NCBI GenBank assembly: GCA_023333565.1
Contig: JAJKFH010001315.1
Coordinates: 1,860,001 to 1,924,000 of the forward strand
Direction: 5' to 3'
Length of the DNA stretch: 64,000 nucleotides
Source of the DNA: Puffinus mauretanicus
Lineage: Eukaryota > Chordata > Aves > Procellariiformes > Procellariidae
Part shown: piece after piece, positions 47,421 to 62,015 of the stretch
How the letters are laid out: each line of letters begins with the position of its first letter
Numbering within the stretch: position 1 is the stretch's first letter
Program-made: the position numbers and the translations under genes
The notes under the pieces: model-generated
What the model was told of the DNA's origin: nothing
Databases searched by the model: none
What the model saw: only the letters and a program-made list of their open reading frames with translations

Positions 47421-50400
47421 CTTAGCACTTGGGAGGACTGAATCCTTATTCACTAGTGGTGGTTTATATATTTTTTTGGCTTATGAATTTCCTCACTGAC
47501 CTGCTCCTTTGTTTAATGGTCAGCCCACAACATGGTCAGGATTAAAAACTTCTGGGGCTTGTTTTGTCTAGAAGGCTATGGATAATCTAGAGGGAATGGC
47601 TCATTTTACATAATTGCTGATACTAAATAAATATGTTCTTTATAATCAACTTATGTTTAATATGAAATTGCTAAGATTTTTGATCGAGACCAACATTTAA
47701 CCCACATTTTATTTCTTCCCTTGTTTAGAACTGTTGTTTGTCTGCAGAAATTAATAATGCCTGTCTGCAATTATTATATCAAGTTCTGAAGATGAGTTAT
47801 ATTTGTTTGTAATGACTTTTTCTGTTTCCAAGTTCTCTCTGCTTTCTACCAGCTTTTTTTCTCATTCCGAAAGAGTGTTCTTCAGGCAATAATTAGCAGT
47901 GGGCTTTATCTGAACTGAGATCTCTAGACAGTTCTGTCAGATATTTGGTCTTCACTCAAAATGTCTTGGCCGCGTAAGGTAATGGTTCTAATTGTTTTCT
48001 TCCTCCTCTCACCTGTTCTGCTACAAAGCATAATCTTGGCACTACCTCAATGGTGTTAGAATTACAGAAGCCAGAGAATCTTTCTGTTATTGTATGATTA
48101 CTCCCAGTTATATTTTTAAATTTGTACCTACATGTTTGTCCATTATTCTCTCTAAATTCATGACCAAGCATCATAAAGGATCAACTGAACAAACTGAATT
48201 AAAAAAAAAAGAAATTCAGGAAAATCCTAGATGTCTCAGGCAAAGGTAATGGATGCAGTTTCTCCTCAGCAGGATCAAACCTTCGTCTTTTCAAACCAGT
48301 GAGGAAAGAGAATTTCATTGTCTCTATAAGAGTTTTGGCTTGCTCCCCCTAAGATGGAATAGGGGTGCAGTTAAGCACTAGCTTAAATCTGTTTGTCTTT
48401 CTTTTTATGCTCCATCTTTAAAATAGCTGAGGTAAAGTATATATATAGCCTAGATTAGAGTGTAGACAGGCATGTTGTTGCACGTCTAGCTGGAGGGACA
48501 GAAGAAATCATACGTTTAGCTCTTCTTTCCTGCATCTCAGCTGAGGTGCAGTAAATGACTGTGTGAATGCTTCAAATGTAATGCCACTGTGTGGCAAAGG
48601 GAGTTAGTTGAAACCACAGCTCAAACCATGTAATGTCTAAGTGGAGGGACAGTAAGTTCTAGCAGGGAGAGCAGTGGCTTCTGAAAGAATTCTCGTTGCA
48701 TTCATAAGAGGAGGAACAATGAGGAGCTCTCATGGAGCTCAGGGAGCGGTGGGTGCCAGGACTTGGGGCACTAACGGGGAGGTAGGAGAACTTGGCATTA
48801 TCTATTGTTTTGACGCTGCCACAGACCGTGATTACAAACATGTTGCTTTACTCACAGTATCCTTCCTTCCTCTTGTGTAATCTACTTAGACTACAAGGTA
48901 TAAAGAATGTCTCTAACTTGGTATTTGTACCATGGGTATCGTATTTAAGTATGTTCTGGGAACAAATGCTGAAGTTGCAAATATATGAGCAGATCGTTTT
49001 TAATGATGCTGTATGGATATGTGCTCCGAATCCACAAGAAGAATCTCATTTCCAATTCAGTGTCAGCGAGGTCCTACGTGATTAAAACACCATGAATTAT
49101 TTTTTGCCAACTACCAGAGATTCATTGAAGGAGGATGGTGAAGCATAGATACTTCTAAAAAACATTTATCACTTCATGACTTTTAAAATTAGATGGCCCA
49201 AGAATGCTTTTGAGAAATTTGAATGATAAAAATGTTCCCGGTTCTATGTATACTACCAAATATATCAAAAATTGTGCCACTGGCATTTTTATCTTAATCT
49301 GAGTCCAATTTTCTGTTAATGACGACTGTTTTTTTTGTATTTTTACTATTATTCTAAAGGTTTATTCAGCTTGACAGTTGTAGGATTAAGCTTTACAAAC
49401 AAAAGGATAATATATCCTATGTTTACAAGTTAGCCAGAGGCCAGGTTTTATAAACTTTAAAAATACAGCTATTGCTAGTTTATAAAATAGACTAGTCAGC
49501 TTTCCAAGAGAGAAAATAAATCCAGCAACGGAGCTGATTTCCATGGGAGCTTGGTACTCTCATGTATAGTAATATATTTTGACCTGAAGCAAATCTTAAA
49601 AATGTTTCAAAAGAGGTGAAAACACGGAGCGCAAAGTGGAGATGTATGGGGCCTGATTCTGTACCTTCTACCTCCCGCGAGAGCCTTTAGTTCCATTGAC
49701 AGGGGCACTCAGCAAGTGACGTTCGGTACCATTCAGGACAGGGGCCACGTAAGGTTTTAGAATCTAATCTTTCCAATGCTTACTGTCGGATGCAATGGTT
49801 TTCATGAGTTAAAATCTGGTAATAAGCTCACAGGCGGGCCTGTAACCACCTGTGTTAGCACTGGGGAGAGGTGTCCTATGGTTTCAGCTGAAGACCATCT
49901 AGCAGTACTTTTAATCTTAAACTTTCAACTCAAAACAGAAGAGATCCAAAGGTCACAGCAATAAAATAATAAATTCTCAAAAGAATTTAGGATGCATTGG
50001 GCAACACAAGTATCTTTATTTACAAGCATGAAATTTAAAGAAATTCCACATAAAGACAGATTCCTGTTTTATTGTTTGCAGCATAGGGATAATTCACCTT
50101 CCCATCAGAACAGCTGTGCTTACAACAGATGAAGAGAACATCTCAGATGAACTGCGGCTGCAACACTGGGCATTTTTATTTAGGGTTTTTTTTTTTTTTG
50201 GAATGGTGATACATTGAACATGATGACTTCGGCTTTGCCAGTGGCTCTGGTGCAGAGGTCTGCTGTCGCCCTGCGGAGGTGCTGCCCTCGTAGTTCTCAA
50301 TCTTGTCACTTCTGGGGAAGAGCAGTGAAACCGTTTGTTCCTGACAGCAGCCAGCCCCACGGCAGGGCCCGGGTTTCATGTTACATTAAGTATTAGTGCT

Positions 50401-53400
50401 GTTCTTTCAGGAGCTATTATGCTGTGACATCAAAGATTTTCTGACAGGGCAGTTGTAGGTTAGCACTGAAGTTGTCTCCTGAAATTTTTAAGAATGGAAT
50501 TAAATATATATGATCAGATTTAATCTGAGAGATCGGAAACTGCATATAAAATGTAGTTAGTGGTTAAAGAAAGCTGCAAGAATAATTATTTGGTTTGGCC
50601 TATTTGTCCTTTCTTGTCCAAGGCAATTTTTATTGCCTTTAATTTCTACAGCAGTTCCAAAAATACTGCCATATGTTAACATTTTTGTGCAACTGCTTAT
50701 TTTCTGAAAAATGTTGTGTGAACCAGGAGGAAAAGGACTTTTATAAAATAACTGTTCAGTATAGCCCCTGCAGTGCATATATAAATTAAGCCTTGAACAG
50801 TAATTGTAATAGCCCAAATTCTTTTTTTTACTGATTGCCTAACTACTTAAAAGGATCAAGATATACATTTTAAATAGTAAGAAAGCAATTTAAATGGCAA
50901 GCAAAAGCGTAATAGTGATTTGAGACTTGCATCTTTTTCTGAGAGAGAAACTGTAACTGTGTATAGATTGCAACTTCAACTATTGTTCTTTGGAAATTCT
51001 GAATCCAGTTTCTGTCCGACTTAAAGGGAAGATGATAGGAATTTGAAACTAACTGGCTGTGTAGCTGTTCAGGACAAAAAAAAAAAAGAATTCTTGAACA
51101 TGCGCAACTTCAAATGTTCCTGCAGATTCTTCTGTGGTGAAATCAGCGTTGCTACAACTATAAAATTACTACTATGCTCTGATGAGGCAAGTTCAGTGAC
51201 AGGAAATATCAAAATTAATTTTGGAAACACGTCTGCATATTTTTGATTACGTTACGAAGGCATTTGTTCCATTTAGTATCAAGCAAGTGCATCATCCATT
51301 AAAAATGAAAATGCGTACAATAGAGTAATACTTTTCCAGTAAAAAACAAACCAAAACTGTTTGGTCATAAACAAGACACCAGCATAATTTGTGCTACATA
51401 TTTAATACTTACTTTTAGGCGTGAGAAAAATTACATAAAGAATGTACCTCTTTCTTTGTAGTGGGATTTTTTTTTTTTTTTTTTAAATATAGCCAGGAAT
51501 AAGAGGTATGATTCTAGGTCCTTGCACAGGTAAACAGATAATTTGATTATTTTTGGGCTGTTCTGTTCACAAAAAGCTTGCAGGGTCAATTCTGAAGTTT
51601 ATATTGCAGTAGAATATGCTATTTATGCTATGCTAATTGACCAAAACAGCTGTATGGTAGTTTTGGTCAGGCATAATGATTTTAGTTTACTTAGGTAACA
51701 TTGCTTGACTTCTCCTTTGGTTTTCCTGCATTGTAACACACCTATCAGCAAATCAAAACCTTTATGGCTGAACACTCAGAGGCAGCTAGCTTACAATGAA
51801 AACTCAACCCTTTATAGTGATGTGTGAAGCTCTGGAAATAGTGGCACTACCCTTAGGAAATACTCACTGACAGGTGGCAACAGTGGAATACAAAATTATC
51901 CTTTAGCTCTATAATCTCAAATCACAACATTTAAAGTATATATAAAGAAAGAAAAATGCAGGTAGTAGGGCTGGGTCTTGCAGAGAATTTTTTAAGGGAT
52001 TACAAAGGTACATGACAAAATCTGGTTAGCTACCGTATCTAAAGTATTTGTTGATCAATAGTTCTAATGCCCTCGGGAGTGTGAGATTGTAGGTAGATTT
52101 CTCTTCCTTTCTTCCATGATTTAAAAGGTATAATGTAAAACTGTGTTTTTAAACAAATTTTTAGCAAACAATGTGTACTACCAGGAATCCATTTGACTAT
52201 TTTATTGTTTTGGACAGAGTATCCTTTCATTTAGCCTGTAATCCCAGAGCCTAAGGACTTTGTTACATTCAAGTAATGACGCTTGCCAGTTCATCTGCAC
52301 TGTGTCTATCCTGGCTACATTTTTCTTCTTGCAGCTTCGTTATGTCTTTTTCTTGACTATTAGAGATGTTACTGTACTTCAGAATAGGAAACTGTTTAGG
52401 GAGGACTTGTCAAAAATTCTCTCATTATAGGAAGGTCTAGAGTCCTCTCAATTTCCTGCATAGAATGCCTGGAGTTTGTTGAACAGCTGATATTTCAATT
52501 TCTATTTAAATAAACAGCAGTAGAACTGACTTGATAAGTGTGCCACTAAATAGATCATGTTACCACTTAACTTATAGCTAATGCTTAACAGTCTGGTTTG
52601 CTCCATTTTGGTGGCAATATTCGTGTAAAGGCCAGGCAGCTCCAGGAAAGAAACAAACAGCAGTATTATATTGTATTACAGCAGCAATTATATTTGGTTG
52701 TCTGCAAGTGAAAAGTTGAAAAAACATCCAGCACATGAATGTACATTAAGCAATTTTTTAATTATCTAGAGGAAACAAAGACTAATTTTATTCTAAATCT
52801 AAAATATGTTTAAAATCCATGATGCCACAGACCCCATATAACAAAAGCTAGGAAATCTAACCTTCTGATAGGTTAGTCTGTCACTAGCTTTTCCTGTTAT
52901 AGAATGAAAATGAGAAGTACCAAGTTATTAAAGGTGTGGTATGTACACACACAGACAGTATCCCTTGGCAGCTTCAGATAGATAGCTCTAGATTTTCCTG
53001 GCTTTTGTTAGACTCCACAGTACTTAAAACACTGCCGAGAAGTTGTCTTTCTCTCTTCTTGCATGTTTAAAATGTATAAATACAATCAGGAAGGCATCAG
53101 TAGAAGGGGACAAAGTTTCTTCTCTCAGCCATTCAATTTTGCTTTGGTAAATACATAATGAATCAGGATGTTAAACCTGTGTTATATTTTCAGGGGTCAT
53201 TCAGGCCTTGGGTAAACAGATTCAAATTCTGAGAGCCTGATTCTGTAGTTGCAAAGTGTTTGCATGTACGTTGTGCATGAGCTGGACTTGTGTGCTTGGA
53301 CAGTTCAGAAGGCGTCCTTTGGAAGACGAGCAAACCTTATGAAATACAATTAAAATGATAACGGGGAGATATTTTTCTCCTTCAAGTGAAACATAACAAG

Positions 53401-54489
53401 GGTCCTTTTTTCCCTTTTCCTCTTTTAGTTTTTTTTGTCAGAATGGTCATTTAGATGCTACAGAAGTTTTAGCTGTCTTAGCTTCTCATTCTTACTGAAC
53501 GTTTCACTTGTGTTCACAGAGTCAGGACTCTTTTCCTTTCTGACAGTTCTGTTTCGGAGCTGTCTGCCAGAAATGAGAAGTCAATGGAGAATGGCAACTT
53601 AAGGGTTCCCATTTTTGGAGATGCCAGGGACTGGAGATACTGTAGGCAGGTCCTGAAGGAAGGTGCTAAAGCCTGTGTACACCATCTTCAGAACTGAGGC
53701 TGAACATGATCTGTAGCTGTATCCTGGTAGGGGAGAAACTGTGGCTGATTCAGCTCTTAGGGTTTGAATGGCTGCTGAGTAAACTCGAGTAGTTCAGCCC
53801 TGATGGAGTCCTGATAGGTCAAAAGGTGGTATCTGGTAGTATATTATTTTTATAACTGAACAGAACTTTGCCTCTTCCAACTGATTTAAAAGCCCAAAGA
53901 ACTGGCAAGGCACTACTTGCTATATACATTAGGCAAGAAGGCACCATCAGCCATCTTTGGGCCAGCAGGGATTGCTATGCAATCTATAAGAACAAAAAGC
54001 AGAGACAGAAAAAGCCTGGCTTATGTTACTGTGTTGGGAGAAGGACAAATTGTTTCACCCTCCCTTGCTATCCAGTTCCAGGTTACTTGTCATTTAAAGC
54101 GCTGCTGGCTTTGGTGAGAAGTACCTGAGGGTTTCTGATGACAGGCGTGTTCCTCCAGGTTTAGAAGAAGGTTAGTGCTTTTGTAAGAGTAAGACTCAGG
54201 AGAAAGTAAATGTGGATCTTGGAGGAGCTTTACTTTTGATTCTATGTGCCTTTTCCATGCAGTTTTCTTTCAGTCTCTCTTTTTCTCTAAATCACCTACC
54301 TAATCATGTCTAAACTCTCTTGCAGTTTAGAAAGTGAATGTATGTAAGAGAGAATATGCATGACAAATATGCTGTTTGTCTTTTACGTTTGTTTAGAGAT
54401 GGTAAGGGGCATTGGAGCTTCTAAATAGACAAGATACGAGTACACTGTGTTTAATGAATCCTCCACTCTTGAGAGAGAAATACTGTAGG
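47421..54489. other. AT-rich sequence, no gene recognised
   Basis: No gene or clear repeat. A patch at 50090-50390 is GC-richer and has open frames on both strands (60-88 codons) with no recognised content. T runs occur at 50187-50200 and 51467-51484. Confidence 0.5.
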
Positions 54490-54620
54490 CAAGTATGTTT
54501 ATTCTCACTTTTCCAGTTGGGAAACTGAAGCAGGAAGGTTTCAAGATGGTTTGGGTCCTAGCCAGAATTCAAACTTGGAAGATATGGCTCATTTCCAGGC
54601 CTATGCTTAAATTGCAGACC
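54490..54620 (+). mobile_element. MIR-like SINE fragment
   Basis: The sequence TATTCTCACTTTTCCAGTTG, GGAAACTGAAGCAGGAAGG, then GCCAGAATTCAAACTTGG and CAGGCCTATGCTT follows the order of the MIR core ('cccattttacagatgaggaaactgaggc ... agccaggattcgaacccagg'). It is a diverged ancient copy recognised from memory. Confidence 0.58.
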
Positions 54621-55522
54621 ATCTCTCTTTCTTTTTCTTATGCAATATTTTGTAATAAAGATAAGACTTTTTATACCATTACATATGCAGTTAGAAATAG
54701 TTCTTTATGTACTTGGAGCTGCCTTTTCTCCATGGCTTTTGATGGAGCATATGTCTGCTTGATCCGTGCTCTAGCGAGGATGCAGACTGTTCATAACAAA
54801 TCTGTCGTTTCTTCCTGTTTTCTTCCTGCCTGAAGGGGACTGCTCTCTTATGCAGTGGGCCATACCGCTTTATAGCATCAGAAGTTCTGTTACAGTGAAT
54901 TCAAGATTGCAGCAGGCTCTGGCAGGCTGTGGAGTTCACCCGTCTTGCTCTTAGTTAACTAGCCATGAGCTCCCACCATATGTACGACTGAACATCTGTA
55001 TCTCTCTTCTTTGTGGCTACCCGAGTGAGGCCTGAAATGCAAACCCACTCCTTCAGAGCACGGGGAAGAAAGAAGTTAAATCTCCAGAAACTTTCTTTTA
55101 ATTCATTTTGTCCTCGCATTTTGCTGCATTTGTTTCATCCTGTCTTTCTCTTTTACGACTCAGCAATATATTCTGTCTTGAAAACAACATTAAGTGTAGT
55201 TACGCGCACACACACTGAGAGGAGAATATCCCCCCACAGTGTTTACAGCAACACCTCTAGGTGACGGCAGGCAGTAAGCTTGCTTTTTATAGAGCTCCAG
55301 ACTACAGATCATTAGCTTGATATGGTAGCTCAGTGGTGCAAAGTCATTTGAATATTTATTACCCTGCTTAAGACTTTCGCTTTTCAAGTGGGAAATAAAT
55401 GTGATAAGACCCCCTTTCTGTCCTCTTGCCTGATATGCTAAAGCACAAATATGTGAAATGGATTTTAATTGTATTTCCTTGAACCTCTGTGTTAGAGACC
55501 AGCAACTTGGATATTTTTAAGC

Positions 55523-55549
55523 AAAAACGTGTGTTGAACACACGTTTTT
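55523..55549. repeat. Perfect 27-base palindrome (13-bp arms)
   Basis: The arms AAAAACGTGTGTT (55523-55535) and AACACACGTTTTT (55537-55549) are exact reverse complements around a single central G. Each arm contains an ACGTG word. It lies in AT-rich DNA without repeat context. Confidence 0.93.
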
Positions 55550-58500
55550 ACAACCTTCCCTCAAAGTTTGGTAGGATATTCAGCTTTAGAAATGAGTTGA
55601 ATTTTCAAAATTTAATATATAAATATTCATGTATAATATAGAAGAAGGCAGCTTTATAAATGTATGTTTGAATGGGGCACTGTTACTTAAGTGAGGTACA
55701 AATTTAAAGGCCCCCTAAAACTGGACTTTACCAACAGTCATAGATTTTGAGAAATAGTAACAAACCAAACATTGTGTAAATGAAGGTTTGTGGGGGGAAA
55801 AAAGCCAACCCTATTACAATACGATCAGCAAGACATGAAAGCCAGCAGCAGGCAACAGAAAGGCAGAGGCAGGCTCCTGAATATATTTTAAAGGTAGAAT
55901 GTTGTCAGTGTGTTTTCATTTAGCTATTTTAAGATGTCTATGTTTCGCTTGCTGCAGTCACAAATTCTAACTGTGAATAATAGGAATCATTATATGGGTG
56001 TAAATGGTATATTGACTACATTTTTCAGGCTCAAACACACCTTCCTTGTTGGCAGTGGAAGGCAATGAATGAGGCATTTTATTAAAACTGGTGCTTGTGG
56101 TTCTAATCAAAGGTCACTGGTTAGCTCTCACTTTTCAGTCTCAGATTTGTCTAGATGTTTGATCAGGGGACTGCAATGAAATTATTATGACAAAGACTTT
56201 GTACTAGGCGGTATCTGTCTGCTGAAACTTGAAAGTCTTTGCCACAGTGATGCTGACAGCATGTGAATGCTGAAAGAATGTGCAAGAAATGTTATGTCTT
56301 AAAGAAACCTTTACTAAGTATCATCTTCCCTTTGTGTTACGTTTGAAATCATTTCAGTTACTATTAAGGTACGAATGAAAAGGTGTTTCATTGATTAAAG
56401 GTGGCGTGTTTTTTTTTTTAAGTGTACTGTGTGCTTTAAGACAGTCTTCCCATTACTTCCTCTGTTCAGTCCTCGCTGCACACAGCAAGTTCATTAACAT
56501 GCAGATATGCAGTGATTGAAGTCGGGTTGCCTTTTACATTGGAGTTGTCTTGATATAATGAGCTTCCCTTTAATGTTCAAAAACTGTTGTTACTTTCTAA
56601 AAGGGGTTTGTTTGTGAATTTCATTAAATTTAATTCCATCTTCAAACAATTTCAGTATTGTTCATTTTACTACAATTAACATGCTTGCCGGTAGTAAAAA
56701 CTATTTTTTTTTTTTTTAAACAGATGCATTTTAACTTTTAGGCAATGTGTGGTGGGGGGGTTGTCATTAATGCTGCATGAGAGACCTCCTATTTAACTCA
56801 TGGATTCAATATTTTAATTGGTGCCCATGTGCAAAAGTAGTAGAGAAAAGTAGGTTAGGGTTAGTCTAACTGTTTTTCCCCTCGGACTGGGATAGGCAGC
56901 ATTCGGTCAGGGAGAGCGAAAAAACACTTACTATGCCAGCTTTGTTTTCTTTGTTAAATTAGGCCAGACAAATGGAGAAGGAAATGCATCGGTCAGATAA
57001 TCTGTCTTTGGTAAAAAGAGCATTATAGGACACAAACTTAAAAAAGGTGGTTGTAATTTTCTCTCAGTATTTCTAATCTACGAAGATTTGGTCATTGAGG
57101 AAACATAAGGTAGAAGCTTACTTGCTGTGAGGTCAAAAGACAGTGAACATCCATTTGCTAAGAGTTTGAGTCTGAGCCTTCGGTGTAGTTTCACAGCTCA
57201 TTCGATGCCAGTGCCTCTTGGAAACTGCCTGTAAAAGAAAAGGAGGCATAGCGTTTAAGTGATTTGCTTGCTCTGGAAAAACAAATGAAGGTGATATCAG
57301 GCTGAAGGTGGGGTGAGAAACAAAACTAGGCTGGAAGTACTTTTACTTTTCAATAAATGCAACTTCAGTACTCTAAAATACAGTATTACTGTCCTGGAAG
57401 TCTCTCACGGCTTAGGAAACCTTCTGACATTATGTATTTTAAGGATGGATTACGATAGAGTACAGAAGCAAAGAGAAGCAAATTCTTTAACTTGAGCAAA
57501 CAGAGCAGGGAAATAGGAAATAAGTTTACATCTTGCCATGTTAACATTTTTTTTATAAACTGTGCAACTTCTAAAGCTCTGTTTCTGAAACAGTTTTGTA
57601 TGAACAGTGTCTACTTATAAAATGATGGCATTGACAATTGGCCTTGATAGGAAGGTAATGCTGTCATCTTAATTTTAATTTTCAGATCTACATAAAGAAG
57701 GATTAATTACATATAACCCAGGTTAGTCAGTATAGTTTTGTGGTCTTGTGAAGAATGCAGAGATACAGAAGTGTTGAATGGACAACTGAAGAAGCTCCAG
57801 TACTGGCTTCGGAGCTACTAGCTCGGAAAGTTTTAGGTTAACTTCTTGATGTAGCTAGTAGAAAGCCTGGTAGAGATTACAAACGACAGCATTTTGTATG
57901 CATACGAAATTGAAAGTAGTTTGTATTTCCAATCAGATGGAATACTACTTTGTTACTATTTGGATACTATAGTTAAAGAAACATTTTTTTTCTATTTGTG
58001 CTACTGTAACAAATAGAAGTTATTAAAAAATTCTACAACTATTAATATAAATGTTTCTTCATTATCATTGCAATTCCAAAGTATCTTTTTCTTATCACCT
58101 TTAGTATATTTTTAAATGTTCCATGGAGTATTTGGACTTTTACTGCTATCTCTGAGAAAACATTCCTTAGGTTGATGGATTTATTATCACAATCTGTTTC
58201 ATCAGTATTTAATTAATTTCCTTTACCTAATTTATTTCTCCAGTGGTGAATCTTCAGTAATAATCTGAACATCCTATGATGAGAATCTGCATTTAAAACT
58301 TACTGAAACTTCCAAGACTAACTTCTGTCAAAGTGTAATTCTTAGACATGTCCTGAACTCTGTGCATGTATTCTGGTTTTTGTTTTTATAGAAACACTCC
58401 ATTTATTTAAACTGAGATAATTTTTTTCCTGGAGAAGCTTAATTGTCTTACAAATGAAAATGTTCTCTGCGTAGTACGCATGGTTTATCTAACTTTAGGC

Positions 58501-58975
58501 TCTTTTATGCAGCAAATAGAAAGAGAAGGTCTCCTATTCGTGTTGCTCTTATGATTTTGGGAACATCAGTAACTGTAGAGAAAACCCTAGCTCCTACTTT
58601 AGGCATTTACGCTAGATACTGAAGCGATGTGGTGTGAATATTCCCTGATAAGAATTTATAAATTTCTTGGTAATGATGGAGTGTGAGAGTAGCTTTATTG
58701 CTGCCAATGAAGTTGATGTTAGTGAAAATTTTCAGGCAAGTGAGAGTAGCAAACCGGGAATCTTAGTAGTAGAAATTTAATTTCAATAAAGACATCTGTC
58801 GAAAATGAAGGACTCGATCCTCATGAATGTCCTCCTTATATGTTACAGGCCCTTAGGCACATTATGGAGTCCCATTAAAGTCAAATAAGACTTTTTTTGG
58901 GCTTATGACTCAACTGTAGTGTAGCTCCAATTACAAAATCAGACCGTTAATTGAGCTGAGCTTCACTGATTTCTG

Positions 58976-59014
58976 GTTTTTTTTTTTCCTTTTTTTTTTC
59001 CTTTTTCTTTCTTT
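58976..59014. repeat. Pyrimidine-only T/C tract
   Basis: T runs with short CC interruptions make a stretch of about 39 bases without purines. Confidence 0.85.
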
Positions 59015-61987
59015 TGAGAGATTTTTTTCTCTATTTTCGTCCCTCAAAAACAGTTGTTAATATATTGCTCAAATCAGTGATTTTTTTGTTTTGCCTTTCT
59101 GGATTATCACCATACTGTTTAAGTGTTCTTTTTTTAAGCCTTAAAAATGTTTAAATCCTTGCATATGAAAATTTTGCTGAAATAAACTACAGACTCCAAG
59201 TACTCCTTGGAGTAAGCAAGGATATACAGTGCCTGCCTGAAATGACTTTATAGTTTGTTAAAATCAAATGACATTCAGTACGGATACTATGAAGAGAAAA
59301 ATCAAAATAGACACCTAATTATAATTACTTTTTTTCCTGTCATTATATCCGTACGTGCAGAACAACTGATTTGAGATCACAACAGCTCAATTCGGTAGGT
59401 ACAAAGGTTTTTCCTTCCTTTTTTTCATCATCTACAGGATGTAATATAATTTCTTATACTGACCAAAGTCTGAAATTTCCTCAAGTCAATGGGTATGCTA
59501 CATGAATTAGTGGAATTAATTAATAGGATATGAATGCTATCAAGGTTACAGACACTACAGATTAATCATACAAGTAAAATCCAAATGCTAAGCCTCTGAT
59601 TTGGTCTCATTGTTCATAGATGGCTCTTCCAGCCGGACAAAGTTGTTGTGTTAGCATATACTGTCATTGCTATTGAAGAAATGTAATTGAGAACTAAGAA
59701 CAACACTTAAGTGAGAGGGAGGAGGATACATTTGTGAGATGGGCTTTGCAATTTTTGAATGCAGAATGCATTGGCTTTCTTCCAGATTTTCATGATCTTT
59801 TGGAAATTTTAGGCCAAACTGCCAGTTCCTTTGTTAGATGAAAAATAACGTTTATTTATGAAACTAGCCATTCATGCCTGCAGCTCAGTGTGAAGTGGGA
59901 CAGAGAAATAGGAATAATACAGAAGCACTTCAGCCTGTATCTTATATATATCAGAAGGACTGAACACAACAGGTGTCTGTCATCTGTTTTCATATATTTT
60001 TGGAGGGAGTTGGTCTTTCTCCCTAGAAAGGGGTATATAGTACATATACATTAAAATGTGTGCATGAGTGGGCACATGCATGTGTGCGATACTGAAGGGA
60101 ATGCTAGGTTTGTTGTTAGACAACAGCTTGTTTCAAAGCTGAGCCAAAAAACCCAATTAGTGTCACATCAGAAACATGCTAAGTGCAGGGGAGGGTAAAC
60201 TCCGGTATGAAAACAGGGGAGGTTGGGATGGGTGGCAGAAATGAGTCTGCCATGATGTGTACTGAGCAGGGAAGATCTCAGGGGAAAAACCAGTTGTGTG
60301 CTGCACATGCTGGTTAGGGAAGTCTTACTGAAATGAGCCCACGGACACTGGGATGGTATTTGCAGAGTAGGAATGTCTAAAGTTAGAGTTCTGATTCGCG
60401 CTGAGACTTCAAAGTGGATGCGGTTGACTTCGGAAAGGTGCTTGCCCTTAGAAGCAGGGAGGAAGAGATGTTTGCCAAACCTCTTAAAATCAGCCACCTT
60501 TGACTTGGTGGCTACAATAGGAATTTAGGGGTCTTGCTTTTCAGTTGTTTCAGCTGCTTTACCAGTTACGTTTTAGAAACAGCTACCATAGGTGCCAGGC
60601 TTACTATAGCATTACCTATAATTCACCCTACACTTGTAACAAATCTGATTACTCACGGATTCTCAGAGGAACGGTCTATAGTGCAGCTGGGACCGTACCT
60701 GATTGTAAGCCCTTTGTACATAGGTCCCCCATTTTAACTGTAACGTAGATAATGCTTTCATATGAGCACTGAGGAAACTAAATATTCAATTTAGTGTGCC
60801 AATACCATGAAAGATGTAGAAATAGCTGAATTGTAAATATTGTAAATCTTTCAAAAGATTGTCCAGAAATGACTGACCTTTTGTAAATCATATAAATCAT
60901 GTTATTGACATTGAAAATTTTCCTCCAATGTTTTTATTTTTGACACTAGGCTTTCTTTACAAAATGTCAGCTACATACTATGTTTTAGATTAGGTTCATT
61001 TAGCTTTACACTTCCCTGGGATATGGGAGGCAAAAAGCCTTTTTACGACTTTATCACTGTGGTTTTAGATAATTTGTCAAAAACTACTAGTTTATTCTAA
61101 AGTTCACATAGACAATTAGAGGACTTATTTTTTTTTTAATTATATTTCTTTTTGAAAATTGCTTTCAGCACAGTGCACACAGAAATGTAAGCAAAAAGTG
61201 AAATACAAATTTGGTTATCTAAATTGATTGGAATGATTCCAATAACTCCTTGGAATTTTTAGCTTAAGCAGAAAGAGAATAAAACACATTCTGTTTGGTC
61301 AAACTATGCTTTCAAGATGCATTTTTTTCATGTCTAAATTATTTACCTGCCACTACTTTTACTTTAGCACTTTATAGATAAAGGTTTTGGCATACGCTGT
61401 AAACTGGAGAATACCACACAGTGCGTGTCTGTATCAGATATACTGTAACCGAGGAGACTTTTTTTCCTGACCTAAAATGCTTGAGATCCTCCGCACCCTT
61501 GCCTCACCCAACATGGAAATAGACTTACTGATTTATGTTCTAGGATTTTTAATATTAGCACATCAAGCTGTGAGGGGGGAAGAGTAAGGTGTGAAAAAGT
61601 ATGAAGTTGCAGCTTAGTATTTTCAAATCGTGAGAAAGGTTTTTAAACCTCTTAAGGAAGCACATGACAAAATAGCCTGTCAGAAGCACCAGCAGGTGTG
61701 GCTCTGAAAAGAAACGTGTTGTCCTAAAACCTGTAGGGACGGGGGGCTCCGGGGAGCGAGGCCCCACATCGGCCCCGGCTGCCGCGCTGCCAGAATGCAA
61801 GTCACGCCACAGACACAACATGCCCCAAGACGAGCTTTGCACAGTTAGGTGACAGACTGATAAGCAGCTCGTTTTTTTGGAACTAAACTCAAAAATCATT
61901 CTGGCAGGGGTATTTTGCATTCACAGATAGCTGTACATTGTTCCATACGTTTGCTGTTTCCAATAACGCATGTTGCTTTCTGATAAC

Positions 61988-62015
61988 AAGTTACTGCTTT
62001 CAAGAGCAGTAACTT
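61988..62015. repeat. Perfect 11-bp stem hairpin
   Basis: The arms AAGTTACTGCT (61988-61998) and AGCAGTAACTT (62005-62015) are exact reverse complements with a 6-base loop TTCAAG. It is too short for a microRNA precursor. Confidence 0.9.

Noticed and set aside
50090..50390. Possible retrocopy on the minus strand (open frames plus an adjacent homopolymer run)
   Set aside because: No parent gene is recognisable, the frames are short and the T run interrupts rather than ends the segment.
56850..56868. GGTTAGGGTTAG telomere-like motif
   Set aside because: Only about two units, too short to be an interstitial telomeric array.
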